A stretch of DNA of 64,000 nt from JAGVPT01 sp964642725. Its GTDB lineage: Bacteria > Bacteroidota > Ignavibacteria > UBA10030 > UBA8401. Below, in pieces: positions 1 through 9,807 of this stretch. A program made the position numbers and the translations under genes. Each line of letters begins with the position of its first letter. The stretch's first letter is position 1. The notes under the pieces are model-generated. The model searched no databases, was not told where the DNA came from, and saw nothing but the letters and a program-made list of their open reading frames with translations. The stretch covers positions 58,892 to 122,891 of the forward strand of contig CAZXQG010000004.1 in assembly GCA_964642725.1 (NCBI GenBank). The letters run 5' to 3'.

Positions 1-413
1 TAGCGCTCGTATTCGTCGCCGAACGTCGTGTGCAGATATTCTTCTTCTTTTGTTACGATCATTGTGTACTGAAGTAAGAAGAAACCAAATGCCAGAATAC
101 CCAAATACGGCATCAGGGCGTTCGCCATCACTCCAACACCAACGTACATCATCAAATTGCCGACATAGAGCGGGTTGCGGACATACCCGAATGGCCCGTC
201 GATAAATAAATGTGTTCCCCCCACACGACCCGTTGTCCTTGTCTCAGTTCCTGCTACGGAAACCCCCCACAGACGAATCAATTCGCCGCAGAGCGCTACG
301 CAGAATCCTGCAACAAGAGAGAGCGGCGTCGGCCGAGCGTAGGCTAGCATTAAAAGAATGAACGGAATCGGCGTGTAACTGCGCAGTTCAAATATTTTTT
401 CCCGGATGTCCAA
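1..413 (-). CDS. Isoprenylcysteine/phospholipid methyltransferase family membrane protein (3' end cut by window edge)
   Basis: This is an open frame running off the left edge; about 137 codons are visible. The translation is hydrophobic with several membrane segments. It carries the family signature RNPLYVGN (after DGPFGYV) and the late acidic block KEEEYLHTTFGDEYERY, both typical of ICMT/PEMT-type methyltransferases that bind S-adenosylmethionine at the membrane. The likely start is TTG at 413, preceded by a GAGGA ribosome-binding site that lies inside the last codons of the upstream phosphatase. No ATG fits better. It is the last visible gene of the GH2-smc-phosphatase unit and is probably translationally coupled to it. 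The substrate cannot be told: protein prenylcysteine, a lipid and a small molecule are all possible for this family. Confidence 0.8.
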   Translation of the reverse strand, partial: MDIREKIFELRSYTPIPFILLMLAYARPTPLSLVAGFCVALCGELIRLWGVSVAGTETRTTGRVGGTHLFIDGPFGYVRNPLYVGNLMMYVGVGVMANALMPYLGILAFGFFLLQYTMIVTKEEEYLHTTFGDEYER

Positions 414-416
414 CTG

Positions 417-1142
417 TTATCCTCGCATGAAAATTTCTTTGCGCGCCAGCTCAGCGGTTCGTCGCTTGCGCGGACGCGCCCCATCAACAATCAACTTGAA
501 TTTTGAGAGCACATCGTCAAACGTTTCAAATCGATGGTACGTGATATTTTCCCGTTCGCAATACGTAAGCAACGAACCCTTTGCAAACACAATGTCGGCA
601 TACCTTGAAGAGCATTGGTCTGAATGACCGTTGCCAATATAGACGATAACGTTTTCTTCGCCGGCCTTCGTCACTACGTGATTGCGCTTACAGTTTGCAC
701 ACAGAATACACTCCGAATCCGTGTACGGAAATTGCGGAGTGATCGTCCCGTCGGTCTGAATAACCAACTGATTGGAGTAAAACGGGAGATGGTTCAGGTG
801 CTCGCGATCAAGCACGTGGCGTATGTAGAGGTCGAATCCATCGCTGACAATATGAATAGGAATTGATTTCTCCGAACAATACCGCTCGAAGCGGTGGAAA
901 CTGCCGTCAATCTCCTGACAGTGCACGAAAGAATCAAACGTCGCACGCGAAAGCGATTCGACCGTTGCACACGAGCGCCGCCAGCTTTCTGACATTCCGA
1001 TCTTCCCTTCGAGAGTCTCACGAAATGCTTCCGAAGATTTTTCCGGATTCCCGAAAACCTTGAACATGGCATCGCCGATGTCAGTCCGGGTGATGGTTCC
1101 GTCAAAATCCGTAAACACGATATAGGAGAGTTCGTCTGTCAT
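417..1142 (-). CDS. HAD-superfamily phosphatase, MtnX-like
   Basis: This is a 241-residue cytosolic HAD phosphatase. Motif I is TDFDGT at about residues 11-16 (nucleophile and acid/base Asp). Motif II is the Ser of HIVSDGF. The late acidic motif is the YIGNGHSDQC stretch. This layout is that of the HAD-IB group containing MtnX (methionine salvage, 2-hydroxy-3-keto-5-methylthiopentenyl-1-phosphate phosphatase) and phosphoserine phosphatase-like enzymes. The start chosen is ATG at 1142, which shares one base with the smc stop codon (TGATG), implying translational coupling; a TTG one codon upstream is possible. No other methionine-salvage gene is in view, so the substrate is unproven. Confidence 0.82.
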   Translation of the reverse strand: MTDELSYIVFTDFDGTITRTDIGDAMFKVFGNPEKSSEAFRETLEGKIGMSESWRRSCATVESLSRATFDSFVHCQEIDGSFHRFERYCSEKSIPIHIVSDGFDLYIRHVLDREHLNHLPFYSNQLVIQTDGTITPQFPYTDSECILCANCKRNHVVTKAGEENVIVYIGNGHSDQCSSRYADIVFAKGSLLTYCERENITYHRFETFDDVLSKFKLIVDGARPRKRRTAELARKEIFMRG

Positions 1143-4100
1143 CAATTTTGAACGATAGCATTTTCGTTGAATCGCACCGATACAAGCTTCGAAACACCTT
1201 CTTCTTCCATCGTCACGCCGTACATTGCGTTCGCCGCTTCCATCGTCCGTTTGTTGTGAGTGACAACGATAAACTGCGTGTTGTCGCTGAATTTTCGGAG
1301 GATGCGCGAGAAGCGGTCGATATTCGAATCGTCCAGCGGCGCATCGACTTCGTCAAGAATACAAAACGGGCTCGGTTTCACAAGATAAATCGCAAAGAGG
1401 AGCGCAATGGCCGTCAGCGTTTTTTCCCCTCCGGAGAGCAGGTCAATCGAGGTGGGCCGTTTGCCCCGCGGCTTCGCGATAATCTCAATCCGGGCTTCTA
1501 GAGGATCGACTCCGTCTTCCAATCGCAGGTCGCATTCATCCCCCTCATCGAACAAGCTTTTAAATGTTGCGATGAAATTATCCCTGATCTTGTTGAACGT
1601 ATCACCGAATGTTCGCTGGGCGGTAGTGTTGATTTCTTCGATCGTGGAGAGGAGCGTCTGCTCTGCTTCGACTAAATCGCCGCGCTGCGTCGTAATGAAT
1701 TCAAGCCTTTCACTCTCGCTTTTGAATTCATCGAACGCAGCAAAATTCACCGGGCCGAGCGAGGCAATTTTTTCCTTCAGGGCGCGCCCGGCTTCGTGCG
1801 CGGCATCGATGTCGAACTCTTGGGCATCGGCGTACACTTTTAATTCAAGAATGAATCCATACTCCTCACGCGCACGGACAACAAGATTTTCCGACTTCAT
1901 CATCAGCTCCGAAAGCTTGATCTCCAGCTCATGGGTCACTCCGAGAGAATCGTCGTGCAGCCTTCTCTCGTCCTTAATTTTCAGTTCGATGTCGTGCATC
2001 TGGTTTCGTTTTGCGTTGTATTCCGTGTCAACGCTTTTGCCCCGGTCGACCATCACCTGGAGTCCTGAATTCAAGCGGTGGAGTTCGACTTCAGTTTCCA
2101 AGAGTTCCTTTGCCAGGCGTTCAATTTCAGCTTTTGATTCGGCGATATCGCGGTCTCGCTGCGAAAGAGTGACAATGATATTATCAATGGTCTCGCGGAT
2201 GTACTCGAGCTCCCTCGCGATATTTTTTTCCTCATTCTGAAGAGTGAGAAGAGTAACATGCGCTTTGTTCGTTACGTCGGAATATTCGCTCCATAACACT
2301 TCCATCGTTTCCAATTCACTCGCCGCAGCGCCGGAATTCTGCTCGTTTGTCGATCGTTCTTTTTCAAGACGCTCGATCTCCGGCACGAGAACGTTGAGTT
2401 CCTTTTGCAGCTCTTCAGCTTCAGCCGCAAGCTTCACGTTCTCCGAAGAATTCCGCTCCATATTCTCATTGATCCGTTTCTTCTCAAACTCGATTTGCGC
2501 GATGCGCATTTCAACACCGGTCATCTGCTGTTCGATGCGTTTTGCAGTGCTTGCCAGCGTCTTGAGTTCTATCGACGCAAGCGCATTCTCTTTTTCCGAG
2601 ACATCATGACGAAGTGCTCCGAGCGATTCTTCGAGCGCAGCGGTCTCGGTCTCGAGCTCGGCGATCTGGCTCTTCTTGCCGATCATGCCGCCGTCATCGG
2701 CACGAATGCTCCCCCCCTTCAAAACTCCCTGGCCTGTAACGATCTCACCGTCGAGGGTAACACATTTAAGGAGCGAACCGCTGCCTATAACAGCCGTTGC
2801 GGCATTCACATCGTTCACCAGCAGCGTATTATCAAAAATGTAGTCGCACAGGGTGTTGAACGCGGGGTCGCATGTGATCACATCCCGTGCCCACCCTACA
2901 ATTCCGCCGCCGGCAACCGGCTGGCGCGGGCTTTTCAACTCCGGAATACGGTCGAGGCAGATAAACGTCGCCTTCCCTTTTTGATTTTTCTTGAGGACGT
3001 CGATGCCTCGGTATGCTTCTTCAATATTTTTTACGACGATGAAGCTCGCGGTTTCACCGAGCGCCGATTCGATGGCGATGCGGTACCGCGAATCCGCCGA
3101 GACGGCGTCGGCGACGGTCGTTTGAACATTCGCTTTCCACTCGTCATTCGTGATGAGAAATCTTGCACCCTCGGAAAATCCGTCATAACTTTCTACAAGA
3201 CCTCTGAGAAACTCCAACCTGGCGTGCCGGCGGTCAAGCACGCTGCGGACTTCAAATTCCTTATTGCGAAGGGATTCAATTTCCTTTTCCAGCGATGTCT
3301 TATACGCCTCGGTTTGATGTACACGAACCTCTGCCTCCGCGAATTGCTTTCGAAACTCCCGGTCTTCGGCGCTCAGTTGATTCACCAACTCGGTGTTTGT
3401 TTCAACTTCGCTCCTATAGATTCCGTTTTCCTCGTTCGAAAAATCTATGCGTCCATGGATGTTTTCAATCCTCGCCTTCGTCCGCTCATGCTCCTGACGC
3501 TTCAGAGATATATTATTTAACAATCCCATGATAAGATCCTGAAGCTTTTTGACGTCGGCTTTCTTCGCGTCGAGCTGTATCGTGAACGCGTCGAGTTCCT
3601 CTTTCTTTTCGGCGTAATGACGTTCAGCGTTGTCCACCTTCACGTGCATCTGCTCGATCGAGGTGCGGAGTTCCTTCGAGCGTTCCTGCAGCTCTTCCTG
3701 CTGCCGGTGCAGTTCAATTTTGTCCTTTTCGTACCGTTCGATCGCGGCGACAAGGGATTTCTTCCGCTCGCTCGATGAAATGCGCATCTGTTGGGCGCCG
3801 TTGATCCGCTGCTGCTGTTCTGCAACATCGCTTTGCGCAGCAGTCAGTTTCGACTCAAGTTCCTCCAATTCTTTTCGAAGAAGGTCAAGAAGTGTTTCCT
3901 TGTTTGAGAGTTCCGAATCGATCCGCTCTTTTTCGCTGCGAGCTCCTTCAAGCTCCCGTTTCAATGGTTCAATCTTGCCCGAAAATGCTGCGTATTCACG
4001 CTCCAGTAGATCCACATCCAACGCGCGAAGATCCTTCGAGAAAGCATTATATTTCTCGGCTTTTTGCGCTTGACGCTCGAGAGAATTGACCGCTTTCTGC

Positions 4101-4693
4101 ACTTCTTTGACCACATCGTTGACGCGAACGAGGTCTTGCTGGACCGTCTCGAGTTTTCGGTACGCCTCTTTTCGGCGATGTTTATATTTCGTCACACCCG
4201 CCGCTTCCTCGAACAAGCGTCGGCGCTCATCCGTCCGGTCGCTAAGAATGGTTTCGACCATTTTCAGTTCGATCACCGAATACGCATCCGAGCCCATTCC
4301 GGTGTCCATGAACAGATCTTTAATATCTTTCAGCCTGCAGAGAGTTTTATTGAGATAATACTCGCTCTCCCCGGAACGATAGACACGGCGGGTAACGGTA
4401 ACTTCGGAATACTCGGTCGGAAGAATCCCCTTTGTGTTTTCGATCGTCAGCGAGACATCAGCCATGCCGATCGGCTTGCGGTTCTTCGTCCCGTTAAAAA
4501 TCACATCTTCCATCTTGTCGCTGCGCAATGTGCTGGGCCGCTGTTCTCCAAGCGCCCAGCGAATGGCATCGACAACGTTCGTTTTGCCGCAACCGTTCGG
4601 CCCGACAATCGCGGTAATCCCCGAATCGAACTTCAGGTGCACTTTGTTCGCAAATGACTTAAATCCAACAACTTCTAACTTCGATAGATACAT
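1142..4693 (-). CDS. smc: Chromosome segregation ATPase SMC
   Basis: This is a full-length bacterial SMC of 1183 residues, the usual length. It has an N-terminal Walker A GPNGCGKTN at residues 31-39 and two long heptad-rich coiled coils. The hinge lies at about residues 510-660 (it starts near SYDGFSEGARFL and contains glycine-rich VLKGGSIRADDGG). The C-terminal signature LSGGEKTLTAIALLF is followed by Walker B CILDEVDAPLDDSN. The protein forms the condensin ring that organises and segregates the chromosome. No scpA or scpB is next to it. It follows the GH2-like gene by 16 bases and overlaps the phosphatase gene by one base, so all are probably one transcript. The position of smc behind an envelope gene is unusual, but nothing in the protein itself looks abnormal. 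Confidence 0.97.
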   Translation of the reverse strand: MYLSKLEVVGFKSFANKVHLKFDSGITAIVGPNGCGKTNVVDAIRWALGEQRPSTLRSDKMEDVIFNGTKNRKPIGMADVSLTIENTKGILPTEYSEVTVTRRVYRSGESEYYLNKTLCRLKDIKDLFMDTGMGSDAYSVIELKMVETILSDRTDERRRLFEEAAGVTKYKHRRKEAYRKLETVQQDLVRVNDVVKEVQKAVNSLERQAQKAEKYNAFSKDLRALDVDLLEREYAAFSGKIEPLKRELEGARSEKERIDSELSNKETLLDLLRKELEELESKLTAAQSDVAEQQQRINGAQQMRISSSERKKSLVAAIERYEKDKIELHRQQEELQERSKELRTSIEQMHVKVDNAERHYAEKKEELDAFTIQLDAKKADVKKLQDLIMGLLNNISLKRQEHERTKARIENIHGRIDFSNEENGIYRSEVETNTELVNQLSAEDREFRKQFAEAEVRVHQTEAYKTSLEKEIESLRNKEFEVRSVLDRRHARLEFLRGLVESYDGFSEGARFLITNDEWKANVQTTVADAVSADSRYRIAIESALGETASFIVVKNIEEAYRGIDVLKKNQKGKATFICLDRIPELKSPRQPVAGGGIVGWARDVITCDPAFNTLCDYIFDNTLLVNDVNAATAVIGSGSLLKCVTLDGEIVTGQGVLKGGSIRADDGGMIGKKSQIAELETETAALEESLGALRHDVSEKENALASIELKTLASTAKRIEQQMTGVEMRIAQIEFEKKRINENMERNSSENVKLAAEAEELQKELNVLVPEIERLEKERSTNEQNSGAAASELETMEVLWSEYSDVTNKAHVTLLTLQNEEKNIARELEYIRETIDNIIVTLSQRDRDIAESKAEIERLAKELLETEVELHRLNSGLQVMVDRGKSVDTEYNAKRNQMHDIELKIKDERRLHDDSLGVTHELEIKLSELMMKSENLVVRAREEYGFILELKVYADAQEFDIDAAHEAGRALKEKIASLGPVNFAAFDEFKSESERLEFITTQRGDLVEAEQTLLSTIEEINTTAQRTFGDTFNKIRDNFIATFKSLFDEGDECDLRLEDGVDPLEARIEIIAKPRGKRPTSIDLLSGGEKTLTAIALLFAIYLVKPSPFCILDEVDAPLDDSNIDRFSRILRKFSDNTQFIVVTHNKRTMEAANAMYGVTMEEEGVSKLVSVRFNENAIVQN

Positions 4694-4709
4694 AATTCTC
4701 TTACACGGT

Positions 4710-7325
4710 TCAGTTCGCTGCCGGTCCCACTGTGCTCATTATGAAGTGCGTGTACGCCGTCACAGAATGGGCATAATCGAAGTATCCATACCACAAAATT
4801 CCTAAGGCCGCAAGAACAACAATTCCTATCGCATAAATCTTAACGGAAGAGCTGTCGTAAATAATTGAGACCCCCTTCAGGGTTCTGAATAAAATCCATA
4901 CAATGACAGTCCCGAATATCACGAGAACAGGAATAACGTACATGTCGCTTTCCATGACACGATACAAAATCATTCCCAGCGGAATAAAAATTACCATCGG
5001 CAGCGTCGACCATACAGCGACCGAGTACGAATGGAATAGGTAAACTTTTGTGCGGACAAATACGGAAACAAGCTGCACAAGGGCCGTTACGATAAACATC
5101 CACGCGAAACAGGCGACCCCGCCGTATGCAATACACTCGATCGGATGCCAGATGAGTTCGATGACGGCCGTTTTCAGCGCGTCCGAAGTAATCACCATGG
5201 TCAAAATATAATCGAGGACGGTACTCGAACGGAAATGGTACAGCACGCTCGATACGACAATTGCGAACGTTACTGCAACGATCGCCGAAAGGATTGCCGT
5301 ATGAAGGTTTGATAAGATGCGCTGATCGCGGATATCAGCATAAAAATTATATGGGCGCCGAAGAGCGCGGAAAACGCTTTCACGGAAGCGGCGGTCGGTG
5401 TTCAGCAGCCAGAAGAAAAGGATCAGCAGCAGCAATCCGAGGAGAACGTAGGAAACCGGCGACGGCGCGGAATGCGTACCCACAGGCAGCGCCGCGATCT
5501 TTTCTCCCAGGAACATTGAGCGGACAACATCGTAAGCAACTTTTTTCTCGCGGTTGAACTCGACGATCCCCTGAGTATACAGATCAGGAGTATTCGATTG
5601 AACAGTTAATATCGGACGGTCGCCTCGCCAATCTTCAAAGCCCCATACGAAACTGCCGGCGATATCAGCACTTTTGATTGCATCATACCGCTGAAAGAGG
5701 TAACGCGCCTGCGCCTCTTGCGACATCGGATCGCTGTAGCCGTTGCGATTCCCCGTCTCAACGGCTTTACCATAACGTCCGACAATCACAGGCTGGTCCG
5801 GGTGGGATAGCTTCCATTTTTGAAGGGAAGCTGTAAACGCCTTAATGTCCGAATTTCCCAAACGCACACCGGCAATATCAACAATACCGGAGTTTTGAAC
5901 GTCGTCAAGCGAGAGAGAAATGTAGAAAGTCAACCGGGAGTCCATTGACCTCTCAGAACTCTGTAATTCGTCGAGCAGGAGTTTCGCCCGCGGGTCAATC
6001 GACTCAAAACCGTCCCCGAAACCCCAGGCGATGAGCGACGGATGATTCCTGTCCCGGCGGATCATTTCCTTCGCGTAATTTTCTGCAAGGGTCCGGTAGT
6101 TCTCGGTTGAAAAGATGTCGGAAGGTGTTTCATAAAGGGGAATTTCTTCAAATGCTAAAAGACCGTATTGGTCGCAAAGGTCAAGGAGATATGGATGGGG
6201 CGGGTGAAAGGCAAATTGAACGGCATTTGCACCGAGGTTCTTAATCAATGCAATATCTTTTTCCATCTGCTCATAACTCAGTGCACTCCCGTGATCCGGC
6301 GAATCTTCTCCCCACGCAATTCCATGCATTGTAACGACAGCGCCATTAAGAAAAATATTCTGCTTCTGTTTCCCAATCGTCCGAATTCCCGTGTGGATAC
6401 TGCACTCATCCAGAGTAACAATGTTTTTTCCATCGCCCGTTGTTATGACGGCATGCAACGTGTAAAGATTCGGCTGGTCCGGACTCCACATCTTTGCTCC
6501 CGGAATCGTGACGGTTGTTTGTACCGTAACATCCCTATTAGGTTCCGCCGAAAAAGAAACCGGAAGGCTTTTTCCTGCTGCAACACCTGTCGCCTTATCT
6601 GAAGCATCAACCGAAAAATTCAAAAGAACGGACACCGGATGGTCCCCAAGCGAGAGCTTTGAAAGATCCCGTCCGGAAATAACCGCATGGACGGACAGCT
6701 TTGCCATTTTGGGGTCAAGGCTCTCGGTTTGGGCAACAAGGTCGTCGATCCAAACAAGTGGCGTCGCCACCAAGAATATATCCCTGAAAATGCCGCCGTA
6801 GTTCTTCCATCCGCCAATTTGCTGTCGGAGGGGAAGTGTACTTTTGGAATTCAAAGTATTGTCTACAACAATACGGATTACATTTTCATTGCCGAGTTGA
6901 AGTGTATTCTCCGGAACGAGAAAAGAAAAAGAAGTGTAGCCTCCTTCATGCTTTCCGACAAACACCTCGTTCAGAAACACTTCGGCCTGATAATTGATCC
7001 CATAAGCGACGAATTTAAAGCTGTGAGAGGTGAGAAGACTGCTGGGCAGGTCGAATTTCCGTTTGTAAACAACTTTGCCCTCGAATTCGGAAGCCGATGG
7101 AACAAGAACATCTTTCCATGTTGCCCCCTCATCAGTCGAGCAACTCCATTTTCCGGAGAGATCGACTATCGATCGGGTTGCAGAAGAATAATTGAGGACT
7201 TCCGGCCGGGATTTTCCCCCATTTTCAAAAAATTTGTTCTTTGATAGCGCGTCAGATGAAACCGTGAGAAGAAAAGCCAGTGCCAGGAGATAGCGATGGG
7301 ATGAGGTTTGCAATAATGGACTCAA
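4710..7325 (-). CDS. Exported GH2-like protein with both catalytic glutamates replaced, fused to a polytopic membrane domain
   Basis: The protein has 871 residues. It begins with a signal peptide (about 1-28). A GH2 sugar-binding jelly roll follows (about 50-190, with VFLNEVFVGKHEGGY and GGIFRDIFLVA), then an immunoglobulin-like domain (about 195-315) and a TIM barrel (about 320-605). In active GH2 enzymes the motif NHPSxxxWxxGNE ends in the acid/base Glu; here residues 427-439 end WGFGDG, so Gly439 sits at that place. The nucleophile motif (S/T)EYG is VGRYG at 515-519, so Arg517 replaces Glu. From about residue 624 there are roughly six membrane helices, reminiscent of Yip1-type domains. I infer a non-catalytic or altered sugar-binding membrane protein facing the periplasm. 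The TTG start at 7325 is the only good one in frame; no clear Shine-Dalgarno precedes it. Transcription likely continues into smc. Confidence 0.8.
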   Translation of the reverse strand: MSPLLQTSSHRYLLALAFLLTVSSDALSKNKFFENGGKSRPEVLNYSSATRSIVDLSGKWSCSTDEGATWKDVLVPSASEFEGKVVYKRKFDLPSSLLTSHSFKFVAYGINYQAEVFLNEVFVGKHEGGYTSFSFLVPENTLQLGNENVIRIVVDNTLNSKSTLPLRQQIGGWKNYGGIFRDIFLVATPLVWIDDLVAQTESLDPKMAKLSVHAVISGRDLSKLSLGDHPVSVLLNFSVDASDKATGVAAGKSLPVSFSAEPNRDVTVQTTVTIPGAKMWSPDQPNLYTLHAVITTGDGKNIVTLDECSIHTGIRTIGKQKQNIFLNGAVVTMHGIAWGEDSPDHGSALSYEQMEKDIALIKNLGANAVQFAFHPPHPYLLDLCDQYGLLAFEEIPLYETPSDIFSTENYRTLAENYAKEMIRRDRNHPSLIAWGFGDGFESIDPRAKLLLDELQSSERSMDSRLTFYISLSLDDVQNSGIVDIAGVRLGNSDIKAFTASLQKWKLSHPDQPVIVGRYGKAVETGNRNGYSDPMSQEAQARYLFQRYDAIKSADIAGSFVWGFEDWRGDRPILTVQSNTPDLYTQGIVEFNREKKVAYDVVRSMFLGEKIAALPVGTHSAPSPVSYVLLGLLLLILFFWLLNTDRRFRESVFRALRRPYNFYADIRDQRILSNLHTAILSAIVAVTFAIVVSSVLYHFRSSTVLDYILTMVITSDALKTAVIELIWHPIECIAYGGVACFAWMFIVTALVQLVSVFVRTKVYLFHSYSVAVWSTLPMVIFIPLGMILYRVMESDMYVIPVLVIFGTVIVWILFRTLKGVSIIYDSSSVKIYAIGIVVLAALGILWYGYFDYAHSVTAYTHFIMSTVGPAAN

Positions 7326-7424
7326 AATTTTTGAAGAAAAACGTGTGTTTTCGAGGATTTAAGGAAACACAAGTCCTTTATTCGAATTAATATAATACAT
7401 GCGAGCCCGAAAAGCAATGAAAAT

Positions 7425-7463
7425 AAAAAAGCCCTAAGCCACTGTAATTTAGTAACTTAGGGC
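7425..7463 (-). terminator. Rho-independent terminator of tpiA
   Basis: On the minus strand an 8-bp stem GCCCTAAG/CTTAGGGC (7456-7463 with 7431-7438) is followed at once by six T (7425-7430). It lies about 60 bases after the tpiA stop codon and separates that unit from the GH2-smc unit. Confidence 0.85.
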
Positions 7464-7523
7464 ATCTTAAGAATGTAGAACTCAAGAATTTAGGCCAAAA
7501 TGTGCCACATAATTGAGAAAATG

Positions 7524-8273
7524 CTATACTGCGCCAACGATGGCAGAAAAGGAATCAGCCTTGAGGCATGCTCCACCAACGAGAGCCCCGTCGATATCAG
7601 CCTGATTTAATAACTCCTTCGCATTTTCGGGCTTGACACTCCCGCCGTATTGAATGATTAATTTTTCAGCAATAGGCCAAGAATATAGCTGTGACACCAG
7701 CTTTCTTATTAGTTGGTGGACATCCTCAGCTTGCTGTGTTGTAGCAGTCTTACCTGTACCGATTGCCCAAACAGGCTCGTAGGCGATAATTACCCGGTCC
7801 AAGTCGGATTGAGTAAGACCGGCGAGAACACCTTTCACTTGTGCAGTTATAACCTTATCCGTGATCCCCTTTTCGCGTTCATCGAGAGTTTCACCGACGC
7901 AAATAATTGATTTCATTCCCGAAGCAAGGACTTTTTTTGCTTTCCGATTGATAAGCTCATTTGATTCCAGAAAATACTGACGGCGCTCTGAGTGCCCGAC
8001 GATAACATATTCGCATCCCACCGACTTCAGCATTTTGACAGAGATTTCGCCCGTGTATGCTCCGTCGTCATTCACCGATACGTCTTGCGCTCCGAGTTTG
8101 ATTGCAGTCCCTTTCAGCAACTGCTGCGCGACAACGAGCGAAGTATACGGCGGGCAGACAATGACTTCTGCCTTCGCCTTGTCGAGTAACTTCTTTAATC
8201 CGTTGATAAGGTCGGCCGTCTCAAAAACATCTTTGTTCATTTTCCAGTTGCCGGCAATAACTTTATTTCTCAT
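7524..8273 (-). CDS. tpiA: Triosephosphate isomerase
   Basis: This is a glycolytic enzyme interconverting glyceraldehyde 3-phosphate and dihydroxyacetone phosphate in the cytosol. The 249-residue TIM barrel has every catalytic element: Lys11 in AGNWKMN, the electrophile His94 in VGHSERR, the base Glu166 in AYEPVWAIGTGKTA with the flexible loop 6, and the phosphate-binding GGSV near the C terminus. The start ATG at 8273 matches the conserved MRxKxIAGNWKMN opening. It ends with a strong terminator at 7425-7463. The gene lies 52 bases after gatB and may be its own unit or the last gene of a sucC-gatB-tpiA run. Confidence 0.98.
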   Translation of the reverse strand: MRNKVIAGNWKMNKDVFETADLINGLKKLLDKAKAEVIVCPPYTSLVVAQQLLKGTAIKLGAQDVSVNDDGAYTGEISVKMLKSVGCEYVIVGHSERRQYFLESNELINRKAKKVLASGMKSIICVGETLDEREKGITDKVITAQVKGVLAGLTQSDLDRVIIAYEPVWAIGTGKTATTQQAEDVHQLIRKLVSQLYSWPIAEKLIIQYGGSVKPENAKELLNQADIDGALVGGACLKADSFSAIVGAV

Positions 8274-8325
8274 ACTTTTTCTTCTTTCGTTTTTAGGGTT
8301 AAATAATGAGGTTAAGTGTAATGGA

Positions 8326-9786
8326 TTATTTATCGTTAAGTTTATTCTTTAGAATTTCGTTCACTATTTTTGGATTTGCTTTTCCTTTTGTCGCTTTCAT
8401 CGTTTCACCTACAAAAAAACCGAAAACTTGCGTTTTTCCGCTGCGATATTGCTCGCGCTGTGCGGAATTTCTCGAAAGGATCTCATCGATAATTTTTTCG
8501 AGCGCTCCGGCATCGGAAACCTGGACAAGTCCTTTTCGTTCGACAATTGTTTTCGGATGTTCTTTTGTTTTCAACATTTCATCGAACACTTCCTTCGCGA
8601 TTTTTCCGCTGATTACTCCGTCTGCGATGAGGTTCACCATCGCGGCTAAATGCTCCGGTGAAACGGGAAAATCGGAAACCGTCAAGTGTTCATCGTTTAT
8701 GACGCGCAGGACGTCCGTCATAACCCAATTGCTGATTATTTTGTAGCCTTCAGAATTTGATTGTGATATTCTTGAGGCGGCTTCTTCGTAATAATCCGCC
8801 AATGCTCTTTCAAGCGTTAAAATATCTGCATCGTACCTCGGCAATCCGTATCGATCAACAAATCTGTCGCGGCGTTCCTTGGGCAATTCGGGAAGGGATG
8901 ATTTCACACCGGAGATCCACCGTTCATCGACCAGCACGGGCACCAAGTCCGGGTCCGGAAAATACCGGTAGTCATGCGCTTCTTCCTTGCTCCGCATGGA
9001 GACTGCAACATTCTTATCAGCGTCCCACAGCAGGGTTTCCTGAACAACCGTTCCACCGTCTTCGATCAAAACAACTTGGCGGTTGATTTCGTAATCTAGT
9101 GCCCGCTCGACGTTGCGAAAGGAGTTCATGTTTTTCACTTCGGTCTTCGTGCCGAATTTGTTTTCGCCTTTCAACCGTACAGAGACGTTGGCGTCGCAGC
9201 GGAGGCTCCCTTCTTCCATGTTGCCGTCGCAAATCCCGAGATACGTCACGATCTGTTTTATCATCGAAAGATACTGATATGCTTCTTGGGAAGTACGAAT
9301 ATCCGGTTCGCTGACAATTTCGATCAACGGAACACCGCACCGGTTGACGTCAACAAGCGTATCGACATCCATATCATGAATCAATTTGCCCGCATCTTCT
9401 TCCATATGGATGCGCGTGATGCCTATTCGCTTCGTCGAGCCGTCTTTCAATTCAACATCAAGAAAGCCATTGCTGCAAATTGGTTCTTCGTATTGCGATA
9501 TCTGGTATCCCTTCGGCAAATCCGGATAGAAGTAATTCTTTCTGGCAAAAATGGATTTTCGTGCTATTGTACAATTCGTGGAGAGCCCCATTTTCAAGAT
9601 GAACTCAACAACGTCCTTATTCAGCACGGGAAGCACTCCCGGCATGCCAAGACAGACCGGGCAGGAGTTCGAATTCGCTTCGTTGCCGAATTTTGTCGTG
9701 CAGCCGCAAAACGCTTTGGAATTCGTCAAGAGTTGAGCGTGAACCTCGAGTCCGATCACTGCTTCATATCTATCATTCATTGTCAT
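8326..9786 (-). CDS. gatB: Aspartyl/glutamyl-tRNA(Asn/Gln) amidotransferase subunit B
   Basis: GatB is the kinase/tRNA-binding subunit of GatCAB, which converts misacylated Glu-tRNA(Gln) or Asp-tRNA(Asn) to the correct amide form. The 486-residue protein starts with YEAVIGLEVHAQLLT and has the conserved metal/ATP motif region with SCPVCLGMPGVLPVLN, GYQISQYEEPI and EDAGKLIHD. The YqeY-like tail ends NPKIVNEILKNKLN. This is a normal full-length form. The partners gatA and gatC are not adjacent, as is common in this phylum. It follows sucC by 21 bases, so cotranscription is likely. Confidence 0.98.
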   Translation of the reverse strand: MTMNDRYEAVIGLEVHAQLLTNSKAFCGCTTKFGNEANSNSCPVCLGMPGVLPVLNKDVVEFILKMGLSTNCTIARKSIFARKNYFYPDLPKGYQISQYEEPICSNGFLDVELKDGSTKRIGITRIHMEEDAGKLIHDMDVDTLVDVNRCGVPLIEIVSEPDIRTSQEAYQYLSMIKQIVTYLGICDGNMEEGSLRCDANVSVRLKGENKFGTKTEVKNMNSFRNVERALDYEINRQVVLIEDGGTVVQETLLWDADKNVAVSMRSKEEAHDYRYFPDPDLVPVLVDERWISGVKSSLPELPKERRDRFVDRYGLPRYDADILTLERALADYYEEAASRISQSNSEGYKIISNWVMTDVLRVINDEHLTVSDFPVSPEHLAAMVNLIADGVISGKIAKEVFDEMLKTKEHPKTIVERKGLVQVSDAGALEKIIDEILSRNSAQREQYRSGKTQVFGFFVGETMKATKGKANPKIVNEILKNKLNDK

Positions 9787-9807
9787 GCTGTCATTCCTAG
9801 TGCACTA

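Noticed and set aside
1143..1145. TTG start of the MtnX-like phosphatase
   Set aside because: The ATG directly after it forms a TGATG overlap with the smc stop, which is the simpler and more usual coupling.
2405..3520. Plus-strand open frame of 371 codons
   Set aside because: It lies wholly opposite smc, whose motifs are intact. The translation has no recognisable domain and the frame is open only because of smc codon bias.
4710..7325. Ordinary beta-galactosidase or beta-glucuronidase call for the GH2 protein
   Set aside because: Neither catalytic glutamate is found at its expected place and there is a large membrane domain, so an enzymatic name would mislead.
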